The notes: generated from the sequence alone by a model not told the origin. Shown: positions 45,387-56,376, counted from the first letter of the stretch. The stretch is DNA of 64,000 nucleotides from Balanoglossus misakiensis (GCA_040954595.2 CM082594.2:248001-312000), one strand, 5' to 3'. Translations and numbers: made by a program.

Positions 45387-46103
45387 CTATCTGTTTCTCA
45401 GCTTGCACAACATACTGGGGATGTTCGACAAGTGCATTTTGGAGGGAATAGTGAGATCTGAACCCGTTCGGTACAAAAAGGTGGAGAACTTTCTACTCAC
45501 TTTTGATACAACAGAAAAGTGAATTGGATAATACACACATAGAAATTCCCGAATAAGCCAGCTATTAGGTTTTCTGTGGAATTCCACTGGTTGTACCTTG
45601 ACCTTGGGTCGCAAAGTCTGATATTCATCATCTAAACAATCATTGAAATATTGCCTGACGTCAAACAATAGAATGGCGTGTTTTCTGAGGAGCACTTCTC
45701 CTAAAAAGACAGCAGTTTTCCAGCATGCAAAATTCACCAAGTCGGTGTCACAGCTGCAGCCTTTTTGTAGCATTGTGACATATTTTTTAATTTCTTCAGC
45801 AAGTGCTATATCACTCGACATAATTAGGCCTTGTTGAATACTACACCTTGCTTTTTCCGCTAAAGCAACAAATGTTTTATATCATTTCAAACAAATCAGG
45901 CTGTCTTGAGTAAGGGCAAATGGTGTGTTAGTTTGTTGGTGAAATGTTTGCACCATATCAAAATCAGGGATTTTAAACAAATTGTTTGCCCGCGATAAGC
46001 ACGAAGTACACAAGGGATGGCTTTTTCTCATAGCAAGGATGTACTGACATTGACACAGTGGAAATGATGAAAATCCTTTAAAACCTGAGTTGTCTATACT
46101 CAA
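45387..46103 (-). pseudogene. Transposon N-terminal region (copy 2)
   Basis: Counterpart of 26,301-27,040 with the Cys pairs PLCTSCLSRANNLFKIPDF and SLICLK. In the helical part a single base is lost (near 45,446, GGAGGGAATAG against GGAGGGCAATAG), so the coiled C-terminal end is out of frame here while copy 1 keeps it. Confidence 0.5.
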
Positions 46104-46967
46104 TTTTGTACACAGTCCTGTTCGCCTGAAATCAGGTCTATAATGTCGCGTAAAAAAATGGCCTATTTCGCGACCCTTCAGCGGGGCCCACGGTAACGGC
46201 TACATGGTATGAAGTACTTTCCCTCATTAACATATGTTAATGAGTACCATGCGATCTGACTGTACAGACACACATACACAACGAGAGATTAACAGGCAAA
46301 CACTGGCTGACCCATAAGCTGCCAATGGCATGTGTACTGTACACACAGCAAATGGTCTCTTTAACAGATAGCCAGTTATGAAAACATGCAGTTACCAATC
46401 ACTGTTATTATTGACAAATTGCATCCAAGTCCAGACCCAGGCTTGAATACAATTTTTAAACAATAACAACATTGCTTACCCTGCTTCACCGAGCTGAACA
46501 AGAAATGATGGTTGATAACAAGCATAATACTGAATAAAAATTCAAAAGTTACAGATATAGGACCTTTCGTTGCCCACATATTATATTACCATGGTCTGTG
46601 CGTCGCATTTTAATTGGGCAAGATGAACGACATCACTGACCACAAATACCCAGTAATGGTTTGTTTACATGCCCGTAAATCTGAATAGTAATATTAGCAA
46701 ATAGTTCAGTGAACACAACATTTTGCATAACACAAGTTCTGGGGCCCCTAGTCTTGTGTGTGGGACATTTTCATAAATATTGATGGTTTTCTTGAGATTG
46801 TTGGTAATGTAATGGAAATAAATGTAGGGCTCGGGCTCTAGGAAAGCCAAATTTCATGGGCTCAGAAGCCTTGCCCATGAATTTTGGGCTTTCCCCTCGC
46901 CCTTGCCCAAAAACAAACGTTAATGGTCAGGGCGTTGTGCATTATTTCTATATTGTGTTGATCTTAC

Positions 46968-47080
46968 CTGTACACTCTCCATTGACCAATCAATATTCCA
47001 CAGCACAAGTGCAATAAAAAGAGCCTGCTGTATTCACACACTGGCCTCCACAAAGATCTGCTCTCTCCATATATTCATTG
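46968..47080 (-). pseudogene. EGF module exon with stop, acceptor side altered (copy 2)
   Basis: Counterpart of 27,905-28,021 with the same TGA (46,990-46,992) and Cys-to-Tyr change. The acceptor side differs: the copy-1 ATTCATTGACATCTG has become ATTCATTGAGAAAAATCTG, so the DV of the signature is lost. Confidence 0.65.
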
Positions 47081-48081
47081 AGAAAAATCTGAAATCTGAA
47101 ATCAAAGGTAGTTATTATTAATAAATTTATTATTATTTATTTCCTAACAAAAGTAATACACATACATCTCAGTGCATTTTCTACAGAAAATAATAAAATT
47201 AGAAAACAAGTGAAAGCTTAAAGGATAAAAATTACACTTAAAAACCCCAAACAAACAGAAACAGTCCTGAAAGACAATCCCTATAAACCAAAAAAGCAAT
47301 GGAATGAAATAGTGCTGAATAAAAGGACGAGTCTTAAAAACCCCTTTGAAAACTGTCAATAGATCCAGCATTGTGGATAGAAGGTGCACAAACACTGAAT
47401 CCTCTTTAGCCATATGCCTTGTTAAGTTTTGAAATGATCATTCACGGTGATGAGTTATCAAGAATATACCCGTTAAAAATTACTGTCCCCTCAGAGAAGC
47501 ATTTTGTAATGAGATGAAAACTATATGAATTTTCTAAGTGTATATTTATTCTTTGCAGAGGTAATTTACTTAGCTATAGGTTGATAATTTATGTTAATTT
47601 CATTGAATTATGCAAATAAGTAGTGAAAATACTTGTACATGAATATATCAGACAGTCTTATAGTGTCGTGTGAGGTTGATGACACATATTCTTAACCACA
47701 TATTTCTTGATCAATTAATTGTGTTTACACCAAAGTCCTCAATATCCATGGCAATCTCTTCCTAGGAATTTTAACACTCTCTCCAAAATCCCCTGAAACT
47801 TGTGTACCCTGTCAGCAAAACTTTGTCTGATTTTTAAAATACAGATTACTTCTTCACCCTTGCAAACACATTTTCAAAGATAAGTTTTCACATTTGTTAA
47901 TTTGTTTATATTATGCATAATTATAATTGGAACAATTCTAAGATACAATTTCAACAAACATGTGTTCAGTATAAGTGTGCGGTTGATTACAAATTTTAAA
48001 ATGTGTGCAATGGATAGACAGGATGTGTGTTTAGCTGATTGTAACCATAGCAATATGCAATCCCCAAACAGTGTAGCCACA

Positions 48082-48829
48082 AGTCGCTTGCACACGTGCA
48101 ATGATTAGGGCGCCCTTTTTGGGATTATAAAAGTTGGTAAACATTTCTTATCAGCGACTCAAATAGTTTTGCATTCACATGTGTATAAAAGGGACGGGAT
48201 CACCGCACTCAATGCGTCCACAGCAGCGTGGCTAAAGGTCGCAATGGCGGATTCAGTGATGTGTTTACTGTATATGTAGCTCTGGACTTATACCCAAACA
48301 GCGTATAAGTCCAGAGCTACTGTATATGGTACTCCTGAATTTGCTTTTTAAACGTCGCCGACGCCGATTTCATGGGCATTTGAATGAACCGATACCGGTT
48401 TATGGTAACCTTTCATTGGAGGTTGCGCCTGGAAGTCTGCAGTCCATGCTACTAAATCGTCGTCGGAGGTCGAGTTTGCAATTCCTTTGTATGTGCCTTG
48501 GCCATTTCTGCGTCACTCCAATTGTTGCCTCGAGACACTGCTTCGGCCATTGTTTTAGTAAAGTGAACCTCAACGCTTAATGCAGCGCTTAATGAGACAA
48601 ACCGCGCCGGCAGAGTGCGTTTAGATCGGCGTTTAGTGCGGTGTTTCTGTTCACACGTGATTTGAATCGCTGTTTAGTGCGGCGCCCCGACCCAGGTCCC
48701 ACCCCTCAACACCGTCACAAAAAAGAGCGGCGCAGGGCCGCTCTCACCTTTTCACACGTGGCACTTACAAATTAACGCCGCCCTAGGGCAGCCGCTGGGG
48801 CGGCGTTGAGGGCACGTGAGAAAGGCACT
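48082..48829. mobile_element. 748-bp GC-rich element with 3-bp TSD, empty in copy 1
   Basis: The ends AGTCGCTTGCACACGTGC and the inverse of its right end AGTGCCTTTCTCACGTGC are imperfect terminal repeats. ACA stands on both sides and once at the empty site in copy 1 (near 29,821). A 3-bp duplication suggests PIF/Harbinger. GC content is well above the surroundings, and the right half repeats GCGGCG words. No transposase. Confidence 0.75.
48276..48320. repeat. Perfect 18-bp-stem hairpin in the GC-rich element
   Basis: GTAGCTCTGGACTTATAC (48,276-48,293) and its exact inverse (48,303-48,320) are separated by nine bases. Confidence 0.85.
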
Positions 48830-48990
48830 ACAGAAGAGACCAATGTTTAACTGATTGTAACCATAGCAATATATAATCCCCAAACAATGTAGCCACAGAA
48901 GAGACCAATGTTTAGCTGATTGTAACCATAGCAATATACAATCCCCAAACAATGTAGCCACAGAAGAGACCAAAATCCACAGTTACATAC

Positions 48991-49113
48991 CGCCACATGC
49001 ATGGCCATCTTCCAGCAGATAGAATCCTGGTCTGCAAGCGCAGAGATAACTACCATGGGTATTCATACAACAGTGTTGACATGCATTTCCACCACTGTGA
49101 CATTCATTCATAT
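48991..49113 (-). CDS. Calcium-binding EGF module exon (copy 2)
   Basis: Counterpart of 29,979-30,101, 123 bp, phase 1-1. It reads DMNECHSGGNACQHCCMNTH, with Met for Gln from a change of adjacent bases. All Cys are intact. The sequence beyond the acceptor differs from copy 1 because about 855 bp are missing, but CCCTCCAG still gives an acceptor. Confidence 0.75.
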
Positions 49114-49195
49114 CTGGAGGGTCAGTTGCAGGTGCATGGCAGTACAATTGACATGATCCTTTAATTTTACAGTGCAATTATAAGATAATACTTAC

Positions 49196-49303
49196 AAATC
49201 CTCCAGACATTATTCTGAAGAGAGATATGTATGCTTCCTGGCTGTTATTCATAAACTGGAACTCCACAGTGCGTGAGTTTTGAAACATGGCACCAAGTGA
49301 TTG
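49196..49303 (-). pseudogene. MED25: Mediator 25-like PTOV exon with lost acceptor (copy 2)
   Basis: Counterpart of 31,036-31,143 with the same coding sequence around LGAMFQNSRTVEF and RIMSGGF. The acceptor AG next to the exon has become AT (plus strand TTGCTGTGGGG to TTGATGTGGGG), so normal splicing into this exon should fail. The two copies thus differ in a predicted functional site. Confidence 0.6.
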
Positions 49304-49853
49304 ATGTGGGGAAAAAATTGACTCCAATCACCATCCCTTGTGCAGGCCAAAGATCATGATATTGCCCTCGCTAACATGTGTTATTATTTAAATATTTCAC
49401 CTCTACTTATGCAATGAATTAATGAATACAAAGTGTTGTAGGTCATCCAACACGAGAATGTCACTAACAAAATTATCATTGAGTTTCAAATCCCAAGTAA
49501 CAGTGGACTTATATAGTTTATCACCCAGATGAAATTTTTTATCTAAATCTGCTTCTGTCGTATAAGGTTGCTTTGTTAAGACATACAAAGGGAAATGATT
49601 GCATTGCATGTACACTGTGTGCCTCTGGATGAAAGACCAATCTGTGTACTTCCTTGATGGGTACTACCACACGTTGTTCAGCCAAGCTCATAATTTGTGT
49701 AATGTGTACCCTCCAAAGATACATCTGGAAGCACCCTAAAAATCAAATCGTTTATCGAAAAATGCTCACTATCCAACATGATCCAACCACAATAACCCCA
49801 TTGACCTACAGTCAATTGTTTTAATTAGTTATTTGTATGTGAGCTGTACACAC

Positions 49854-50022
49854 CTCTTGCCATTCCAAGGCTCCGTGCCAAACAACACTTTTCTGCTGTT
49901 GTTGTTGTTGTTGTTTTTGTTGTTGTGGATCAACTTGCTGCTGGTGAGTCAACTTGATGCACTTGAGCTGTAGAGGGCACTGGTATGTCCAGATCCATCG
50001 GTAGTGAAGTACTGGTATTATC
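49854..50022 (-). pseudogene. MED25: Mediator 25-like poly-Gln / PTOV start exon (copy 2)
   Basis: Counterpart of 31,676-31,844: 169 bp, same frame break before the Gln run and the same SVVWHGALEWQE end. It differs from copy 1 by one base at its first codon. Confidence 0.6.
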
Positions 50023-50134
50023 CTGTAATAACACATACAAATCATGACTGTAAATAATTCTGTATTATATTATATCATGCTACCGTCCACAATTCTGATT
50101 GGATGAGAGCTCAATCCAGCGATGCTAAAATTAA

Positions 50135-50275
50135 GCAATAAAACACCCCCAGCCATGGTATACCACGAGATTTTGACCAGTTCACAACATATACGCACTC
50201 GCTATCGCTTGTGCGTATATGGAGTTGAACTGATCAAAATCGAGTGGTATACCATGGCTGGGGGTGTTTTATTGC
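50135..50275. repeat. 141-bp hairpin (type C, copy 2; loop inverted)
   Basis: The arms are the same as at 31,957. The 16-base loop reads ACTCGCTATCGCTTGT, close to the reverse complement of the copy-1 loop, while the flanking arms keep their orientation. Confidence 0.8.
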
Positions 50276-50445
50276 TATTATATTATGCCGTTATATTGAA
50301 ACTTTGCATAAAACATTTTAAAAAGGCATTTTCTTTGACTATGATATATGACTGTGGTATATTGCTAATATATCACGGTCACGTGTCGTGTCTCGACCAA
50401 TCAAATAGCGTGATTTACACCATCAATATACTGGTATAATATAAT
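50276..50445. repeat. 170-bp hairpin adjoining hairpin C
   Basis: TTATATTATGCCGTTATATTGA and TCAATATACTGGTATAATATAA form the outer arms, with an inner pair around GACTGTGGTATAT / ATATATCACGGTCA. The pair C-plus-this-hairpin recurs inverted at 51,985-52,296. Confidence 0.65.
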
Positions 50446-50774
50446 ACTCAATAATGCACTGCTGAACTAGCATATGGCAGCAAAAATGTGCGGTTAAACC
50501 ACAGTCGCGCATGTTTAAATCAAATAAATAAAACAAAAATACTGTTGAATGAACAGATGTTTCATTTTGGAACTGCTCTGTGAAAATATTTGTCACTTTG
50601 TCACGCGCGATGCCCGTCTTGTCACTTTTTGTCGTCTGCTTCATGTTTAATGCTCGATCCCGGCCGCTCGTGTTTACATTCATCGTCGTCATGTTAGTTC
50701 ACGATCGTAATTTCAGTTTCGGTAAGAAAATGACACTGATATGCCACAAAAACAATTGTTGATATAATATAATG

Positions 50775-50914
50775 GCAATAACCCCCGCCTCAGTCGGGTA
50801 TACACTTGATTTGGGTACAATTTCCTCCATATAGCACTCGCCTGACGGCTCGTGCTATATGTCTCGAATTGTACCCAAATATCGCGTATACCCGCCTTCA
50901 GTGGGGGTTATTGC
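50775..50914. repeat. 140-bp hairpin (type E, unit 1)
   Basis: GCAATAACCCCCGCCTCAGT pairs with its partner ending GGGGGTTATTGC. The inner stem is ATATAGCAC/GTGCTATAT and the loop (50,838-50,852) is TCGCCTGACGGCTCG. Repeated at 51,214-51,353. Confidence 0.8.
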
Positions 50915-51213
50915 TTAAATATCAATCACATGATCTGGCCATGTGACACAAAGCATTGTCATTTCCAGGTAATGGGAAAACAATATTGTGGTATCATGTT
51001 TCATTTTGGAACTGCTCTGTGAAAATATTTGTCACTTTGTCACGCGCGATGCCCGTCTTGTCACTTTTTGTCGTCTGCTTCATGTTTAATGCTCGATCCC
51101 GGCCGCTCGTGTTTACATTCATCGTCGTCATGTTAGTTCACGATCGTAATTTCAGTTTCGGTAAGAAAATGACACTGATATGCCACAAAAACAATTGTTG
51201 ATATAATATAATG

Positions 51214-51353
51214 GCAATAACCCCCGCCTCAGTCGGGTATACACTTGATTTGGGTACAATTTCCTCCATATAGCACTCGCCTGACGGCTCGTGCTATATG
51301 TCTCGAATTGTACCCAAATATCGCGTATACCCGCCTTCAGTGGGGGTTATTGC
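51214..51353. repeat. 140-bp hairpin (type E, unit 2)
   Basis: Second copy within the 439-bp duplication. The loop TCGCCTGACGGCTCG is at 51,277-51,291. Confidence 0.8.
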
Positions 51354-51984
51354 TTAAATATCAATCACATGATCTGGCCATGTGACACAAAGCATTGTCA
51401 TTTCCAGGTAATGGGAAAACAATATTGTGGTATCCCGTATAATATTTTTCCATATGTGTTTATACTTTAGAACCACCAGACAGGTAACATGTATCAGTCA
51501 TGGTGCCTCAACAGCATCTTGGCATTCGTCTGCACAGTCGTCATTTGCACCACATTGCTGAAATTCCCCGTTAGCTGGAAATTTGAATGCCAACGGAACT
51601 GCGTCTGATGTCATTGATATCAAAGAAAATCTTTATCTACTGGTCATCCAATGTCCTCAGTTAAGACATCAAGCTGCCATCTTCTGATGTCATGTTAGGT
51701 AACAAATTATACAAATGCAGTTCTATTAAAATACTGAAAAGTGATAAAATGTCACTTGCCAGGCAAAAGGGATAGATGGGTATTATAACTCAGTTCATAA
51801 CATAACATACCAATGACTGGTTTTGTACATGTACTTGTGGCTGTGTCAGAGTTCGAACAACATTGGTGCCAGTGGTGACAGGTGGATTCTTGCTAGCAGC
51901 TCACATTAGGTACTGTCGGTTGTGTTGACTGCACTCCTGTTTGCATCGATGACTGCATAAGTAAACAGAGTAGTATTAAATCGT

Positions 51985-52296
51985 TATTATAGTATACCAG
52001 TATATTGATGGTGTAAATCACGCTATTTTATTGGTCGAGACACGACACGTGACTGTGATATATTAGTCATATACCACAGTTATTTATCATAGTCAAAGAA
52101 AATGCCTTTTTAAAATGTTTTATGCAAAGTTTCAATATACTGGCATGATATAATAGCAATAAAACACCTCCAGCCATGGTATACCACTCGATTTTGACCA
52201 GTTCAACTCCATATACGCACTCGCTATCACTCGTGCGTATATGTCATGAACTGGTCAAAATCTCGTGATATACCATGGCTGGGAGTGTTTTATTGC
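51985..52296. repeat. Inverted copy of hairpin C plus adjoining hairpin
   Basis: The sequence from GTATACCAGTATATTGATGG to GGGAGTGTTTTATTGC is the inverse of about 50,135-50,445, with the type C hairpin at 52,156-52,296. With the copy at 50.1 kb it brackets about 1.5 kb containing the 439-bp duplication. Confidence 0.75.
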
Positions 52297-53044
52297 TTAA
52301 ATAACTCCAACATTAACTTTGGATATCAGCCGTGATGTCTTATTCTACTCTGTAAAACATTAAGAATTACCGTAATCACGCCAATAATTCAACCAGAAAC
52401 AAATGGCTGGAAATTCACAGTAGGCAATTACGCACTGGTCCAACACTTCGAGGTTATAGAATAATTAATTATCGAAAGAATAGTGGAAGGTCGAACTAAT
52501 GACACGGTTGAACAGATGGCACGATCAAGGTACTCAGAGTTTGGTTTTCAAACAATGGTGTTCTACATATTGTTCAACATTGTTATTGTTGAAAAATAAA
52601 TTCTAGTCTGAGTTCATTTAATATACACAATGCCCATTACTCATGTACAAGTTCTGTTGAAAAGCTAAAGACTGAACATTTCATAAAGCTATCCAGAGCT
52701 GAACAAGAAACTAGGGTTAATTCCTTCAGTGAAAAATACTGAAAAAAAAAACAAATGTTAATTTGCCTTTAGCAGTTAGCAGAAAATGTCACCAAAATTT
52801 TACCATGACATTGGCGTATTATACCATTGATAGGAGAATATGAAAAGGGGAACTTGAATATTTTTTTCCTCAGGTTTTGGCAAAGTATAATCAAACCAAT
52901 CGAAATGACTGCAGTGGCAACATAACATATTTGACAGTCAAATCTGCACATTAATTGACCCGTCTATAGAAGCCACCTGTCTATAAATGCCAGTTTAGGA
53001 AAGTCCCTTGACTGGCCAGTATAGACAGGTTTGACTGTACCTAC

Positions 53045-53225
53045 CTCTTTGTGGCTGTGAATCAGTACCTGACCATCTCTAGGGTTTGGAGTTGATAGGA
53101 TTCACATCAGCAATTGGTGGAGTCTTACTGAACTGACTAGCATTTGCCATTTGCATGACACCTTCTACGGCTTTCAGTGCAGCAGCTGGTGCCTGCTGGG
53201 AAGTCATCTTTGGTGGTGAAATTGC
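53045..53225 (-). pseudogene. Candidate Mediator 25-like exon
   Basis: Acceptor TTTGGACAG and donor GTAGGTAC flank 181 bp. The frame reads QQAPAAALKAVEGVMQMANA and TPPIADVNPINSKP, then a TAG. One base on, it continues RDGQVLIHSHKE. It is Ala/Gln/Pro-rich as in the MED25 linker. Assignment rests on strand, position upstream of the poly-Gln exon, and composition. Confidence 0.4.
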
Positions 53226-53656
53226 CTGTCCAAAAAGAGTAACAAACCTAGTTAGTATGGAGCATTATCAAGGCCAGTATTCAAACCACCATGTTTAATT
53301 CATGACTTCCAATTTTTAATTCGATGTTGAACTTGCAACTCTTGAAGTCCCATTTTCAACACACACACCGACATTTGGACAGGATTGGGTTTAGGCTTTT
53401 CACATTAATCTCATTAAAATTGGAATTGATCTCTGAGTCTGTGGCATTATCCAAATAAGTCTTTGCATTGACAGAGTGGGCTTCTAGCAACCAAAACAGA
53501 AGTTTTGAATGTGTTTTGAAAAAAATAGTCTACTTTAAAGGCAATGGTAAGACAAGGCTATGTGAAACAGTCAAAAAAAGCTTTCAATTCACAGGATGGG
53601 TAACTAGAAACAGCTAATTTAAATCTCATAAAGTAGAAGATAGACCACAAGTGTAC

Positions 53657-53907
53657 CTGGGTGGATGAAAATTGTCTCATGGAGATACTTGAAACAGTCA
53701 CATTGGGATGTGTCCTGCTTGCTGTGACAGTGGATACTGGTTGGTTTGGAAAAGCGGTAGGCTGGGCAGAAGGCATTGATGTCCTTTGAACTTGGCCCTG
53801 CATCTGGGGCTGACTTGGTTGAGTCAGTTTCTGTTGAGAGGACGACAGTTTTTTGTGGAGACTGACTTCCAATTTGACTTGGTTGTCCAGGTGACATGTG
53901 ACAGATG
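53657..53907 (-). pseudogene. Candidate Mediator 25-like Gln/Pro/Ser-rich exon
   Basis: The donor GTACACTT is clear but the acceptor is uncertain (GAGTAG near 53,908). One frame reads MSPGQPSQIGSQSPQKTVVL. The next reads QQKLTQPSQPQMQGQVQRTS and QPTAFPNQPVSTVTASR. Low-complexity Q/P/S composition suits a Mediator linker. The frame changes once inside the exon. Confidence 0.4.
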
Positions 53908-54396
53908 CTACTCAAGGCATATACAAATACAAGATGGCGTAACTGAATCATAGTAATCTTTCTCATGGTTTTCATACACAGTAAGCTACCATGGGTATAC
54001 CACACTTAACTACCAAGTCTGGATTTGTTGCAATCTGTCATGGATATCCCATAGGGTACTTTGACAGAGTAAATCAGACTGCATGAGTATTGGGTGATAA
54101 GTAATTATAACTTGGGTAATTAAAATAACCAGTGCCTGGGAAAGTCATTAAAACCTGCAACTTGATTTGACTTGGTCAGCCTATAAGTGCTTCCCACTTG
54201 TTACAACTTAGGATACATCTGATTAAAGCCCATGAGGCTAAGTGATGTTTTTTTCAGGAGGTGCCCCTGCCTGAAATAAACATACCTTGGCAGAGCAGCT
54301 TTACATAATTCTACTATATATCACACTTCACTTGGAGGTGTAATTATGTGCGGACTTAATTTGACAATGGCTGGGAAGCAACACTGGAGACTTTAC

Positions 54397-54582
54397 CTGG
54401 AGATGATCTTCCAACAGTTGATTTGAGAGGATTTGAGGTCATACCAGAGGTAGGCCCTGTAACCATGGTAACTGTTGATGCAGGTTTCCGTGGATGTGTT
54501 GTGGTAGTGGTTGTAGTGGTTGCTATGGTTGTAGGTTTCACTATGGCATCCTCTTTCGTATCACCACTAGACACAGATTTTT
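54397..54582 (-). CDS. Thr/Ser-rich exon upstream of the Mediator-like exons
   Basis: A 186-bp exon (62 codons, acceptor GTGTTTCAG, donor GTAAAGTC) with an unbroken frame: KSVSSGDTKEDAIVKPT, a long Thr run, then RKPASTVTMVTGPTSGMTS and STVGRSSPG. It is a disordered linker by composition. It probably belongs to the same transcript as the exons at 53.0 and 53.7 kb, but no domain proves it. Confidence 0.4.
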
Positions 54583-55473
54583 CTGAAACACAATCATTAC
54601 AAAAATGGAGGATTATAGAGTTGATGTAAAATTCTGCTGTGGATTCACACAATGTCACGAAACTTGTCTTGAACCTGTACCAGTGTTTCATCCAGGATTT
54701 AACCATGGAAACTGATTGCCCACCTTCCAACAATTTTCAGGAGGATGTGTAATTCATTGGCCACGCATTGAAATGATGGGGAATAATAGGCTTGGCTTGT
54801 GCAAGTACTGCAACAGAATACACTGCATCACTCGCGAAATAACTTCTGTAAGCCTCAGATCGTGTGCAGAGGTCATGAAGTTCTGGCATATTTAGTATTA
54901 GCCAACCAAGAGCGAATAATAATATGTGATGTGTAATAAATATTAATAAAAATATTACAACCATTTTACGGAAGTACCGATTTAGGGTAATGAAAATTTT
55001 AACAACCACAAAAAAGGTGTTCTACATCACCACAATATGATGAATTGGTTGTCAATGGCCATGTAAACAAGTTGTATATTTGTCCTTTGAACTTTAGAAT
55101 CTGGATTTTATGATTTCAAATATTTGCTTAGCAACAGATACCCAAGCAGTCACGCAGTTACACCCATTGGAAAATGGTATCACCCACACCAAGGTGGGTG
55201 GAAGTTGGTCCTGGTGCTTTTTTTCCCATGATTCAAATTACAGTAAACGCCATATTAGAAATTCTGCCAACTTTCCCTCGATTTTGTAAAACAATCTGAC
55301 GACTTATACATGACGAATATTTTTTTTTCTGAAAGAGTGACCTCAAAGCTACCAAATTATGTAGAAATTACCTGGACCGGATTTCCCCTTTAAGGATAGA
55401 TTGTTCAAGACAAAAGTAATGGCTTGAATAGAATATTACATGCACATTTCTATTAAGGACACCTCTCTATTAA

Positions 55474-55828
55474 AGGGACAAAGTCTCTCTCTCGCTGCCC
55501 ATTTTTCCATTAATAATGTTTGATACAAGACACTGTTTATGTTAATGTACATGTGTATATGTAGTGAATGAACGTTCAACCATACACAACTTCCATCCCG
55601 CGTGTATGATATGGGAGTAAAAACTCACCCAAAACGAATAAATGGTAGAGACTGATTATTCATTTTGGCGAGTTTTTTCACTCTCATGTCCACAAGCAGT
55701 ATATACTTTGTGTGTGGTTGAATGTTGATTCACTATATATCCACATGTAGAATAACATAAATAGTGTCTTGTAACAAATATAATTAATGGAATAAGGGGC
55801 AGCGAGCGGGAGAGAGAGCCTGTAACCC
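55474..55828. mobile_element. TTAA-flanked MITE (copy 2)
   Basis: Counterpart of 32,711-33,241 without the retroelement insertion. Ends AGGGACAAAGTCTCTC and GAGAGAGCCTGTAACCC, with TTAA on both sides. Confidence 0.75.
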
Positions 55829-56291
55829 TTAAAGGACATGTTGTGTGATCCCAGAGGTGCCCTTACTAGGCAGGTTTCAATGTACTTTACACGTGAGTTG
55901 TACTTTACTGTCGGTATGGAATCATTTCCTGGTTGACATGGTGAGCTTTACATACAGATAAACCACCTCAAAAAGTGGGGGCTATAACTAGAGAATGATC
56001 TTTAACCTCAGAATTTTACCATAATTACCTTGAATATCGTAAACTCTTCATATCGTCAAATAACTGCAATGCAGTACTCAGACCTTCAGAAATCATACTG
56101 TATTTCTCACCTGCTCCTGACAAAAATCTGAAATACAACACAGTACAATTATTTAACAAAAGGTGTATGTAAACAATGTCTACTCCGATTGTAGACAGAT
56201 TTTGTTAAACATTTTATGAAACATTTAAAGGTAGGAACCTCTAATAAAAGCCAGTGAGTCAAAGGACAAAACTGAGACAATGTCCCTTTAA

Positions 56292-56376
56292 CCCTTTCAC
56301 CCCCAGTTCCTTCTATACAGGTTGAACCTTTTCATAGATAACAATGGGTTTAGACTGAACCTTGGTTGTGAAAGGG
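56292..56376. mobile_element. 85-bp TTAA mini-element
   Basis: CCCTTTCAC and GTGAAAGGG are flanked by TTAA on both sides (56,288-56,291; 56,377-56,380). The interior pairs partly (GGTTGAACC... GGTTTAGACTGAACC). It fits a very short piggyBac-like MITE. Confidence 0.65.

Larger units (their letters stand above)
38661..46262 (-). mobile_element. Academ-like DNA transposon with OTU domain (copy 2)
   Basis: The ends begin CAGTCAGATCGCA and are inverted, with TACA on both sides (38,657-38,660; 46,263-46,266). At 7.6 kb it is shorter than copy 1 because it lacks the 1.5-kb and 2.4-kb segments. It keeps longer open frames for the OTU, DUF6589 and nuclease parts but has lost the end of the CXC region. 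TIR, TSD and flanks are the same as in copy 1, so it arrived before the duplication. Confidence 0.75.
50559..51436. repeat. 439-bp tandem duplication, two near-identical units
   Basis: Units 50,559-50,997 and 50,998-51,436 appear identical by eye. Each contains hairpin E, and a 60-codon ORF is therefore repeated. Such identity suggests a very recent event or an assembly repeat. Confidence 0.85.

Noticed and set aside
50580-51201. Repeated 60-81 codon ORFs (MPVLSLFVVCFMFNARSRP)
   Set aside because: Duplicated only because the 439-bp DNA unit is; no family and no conserved coding signal.
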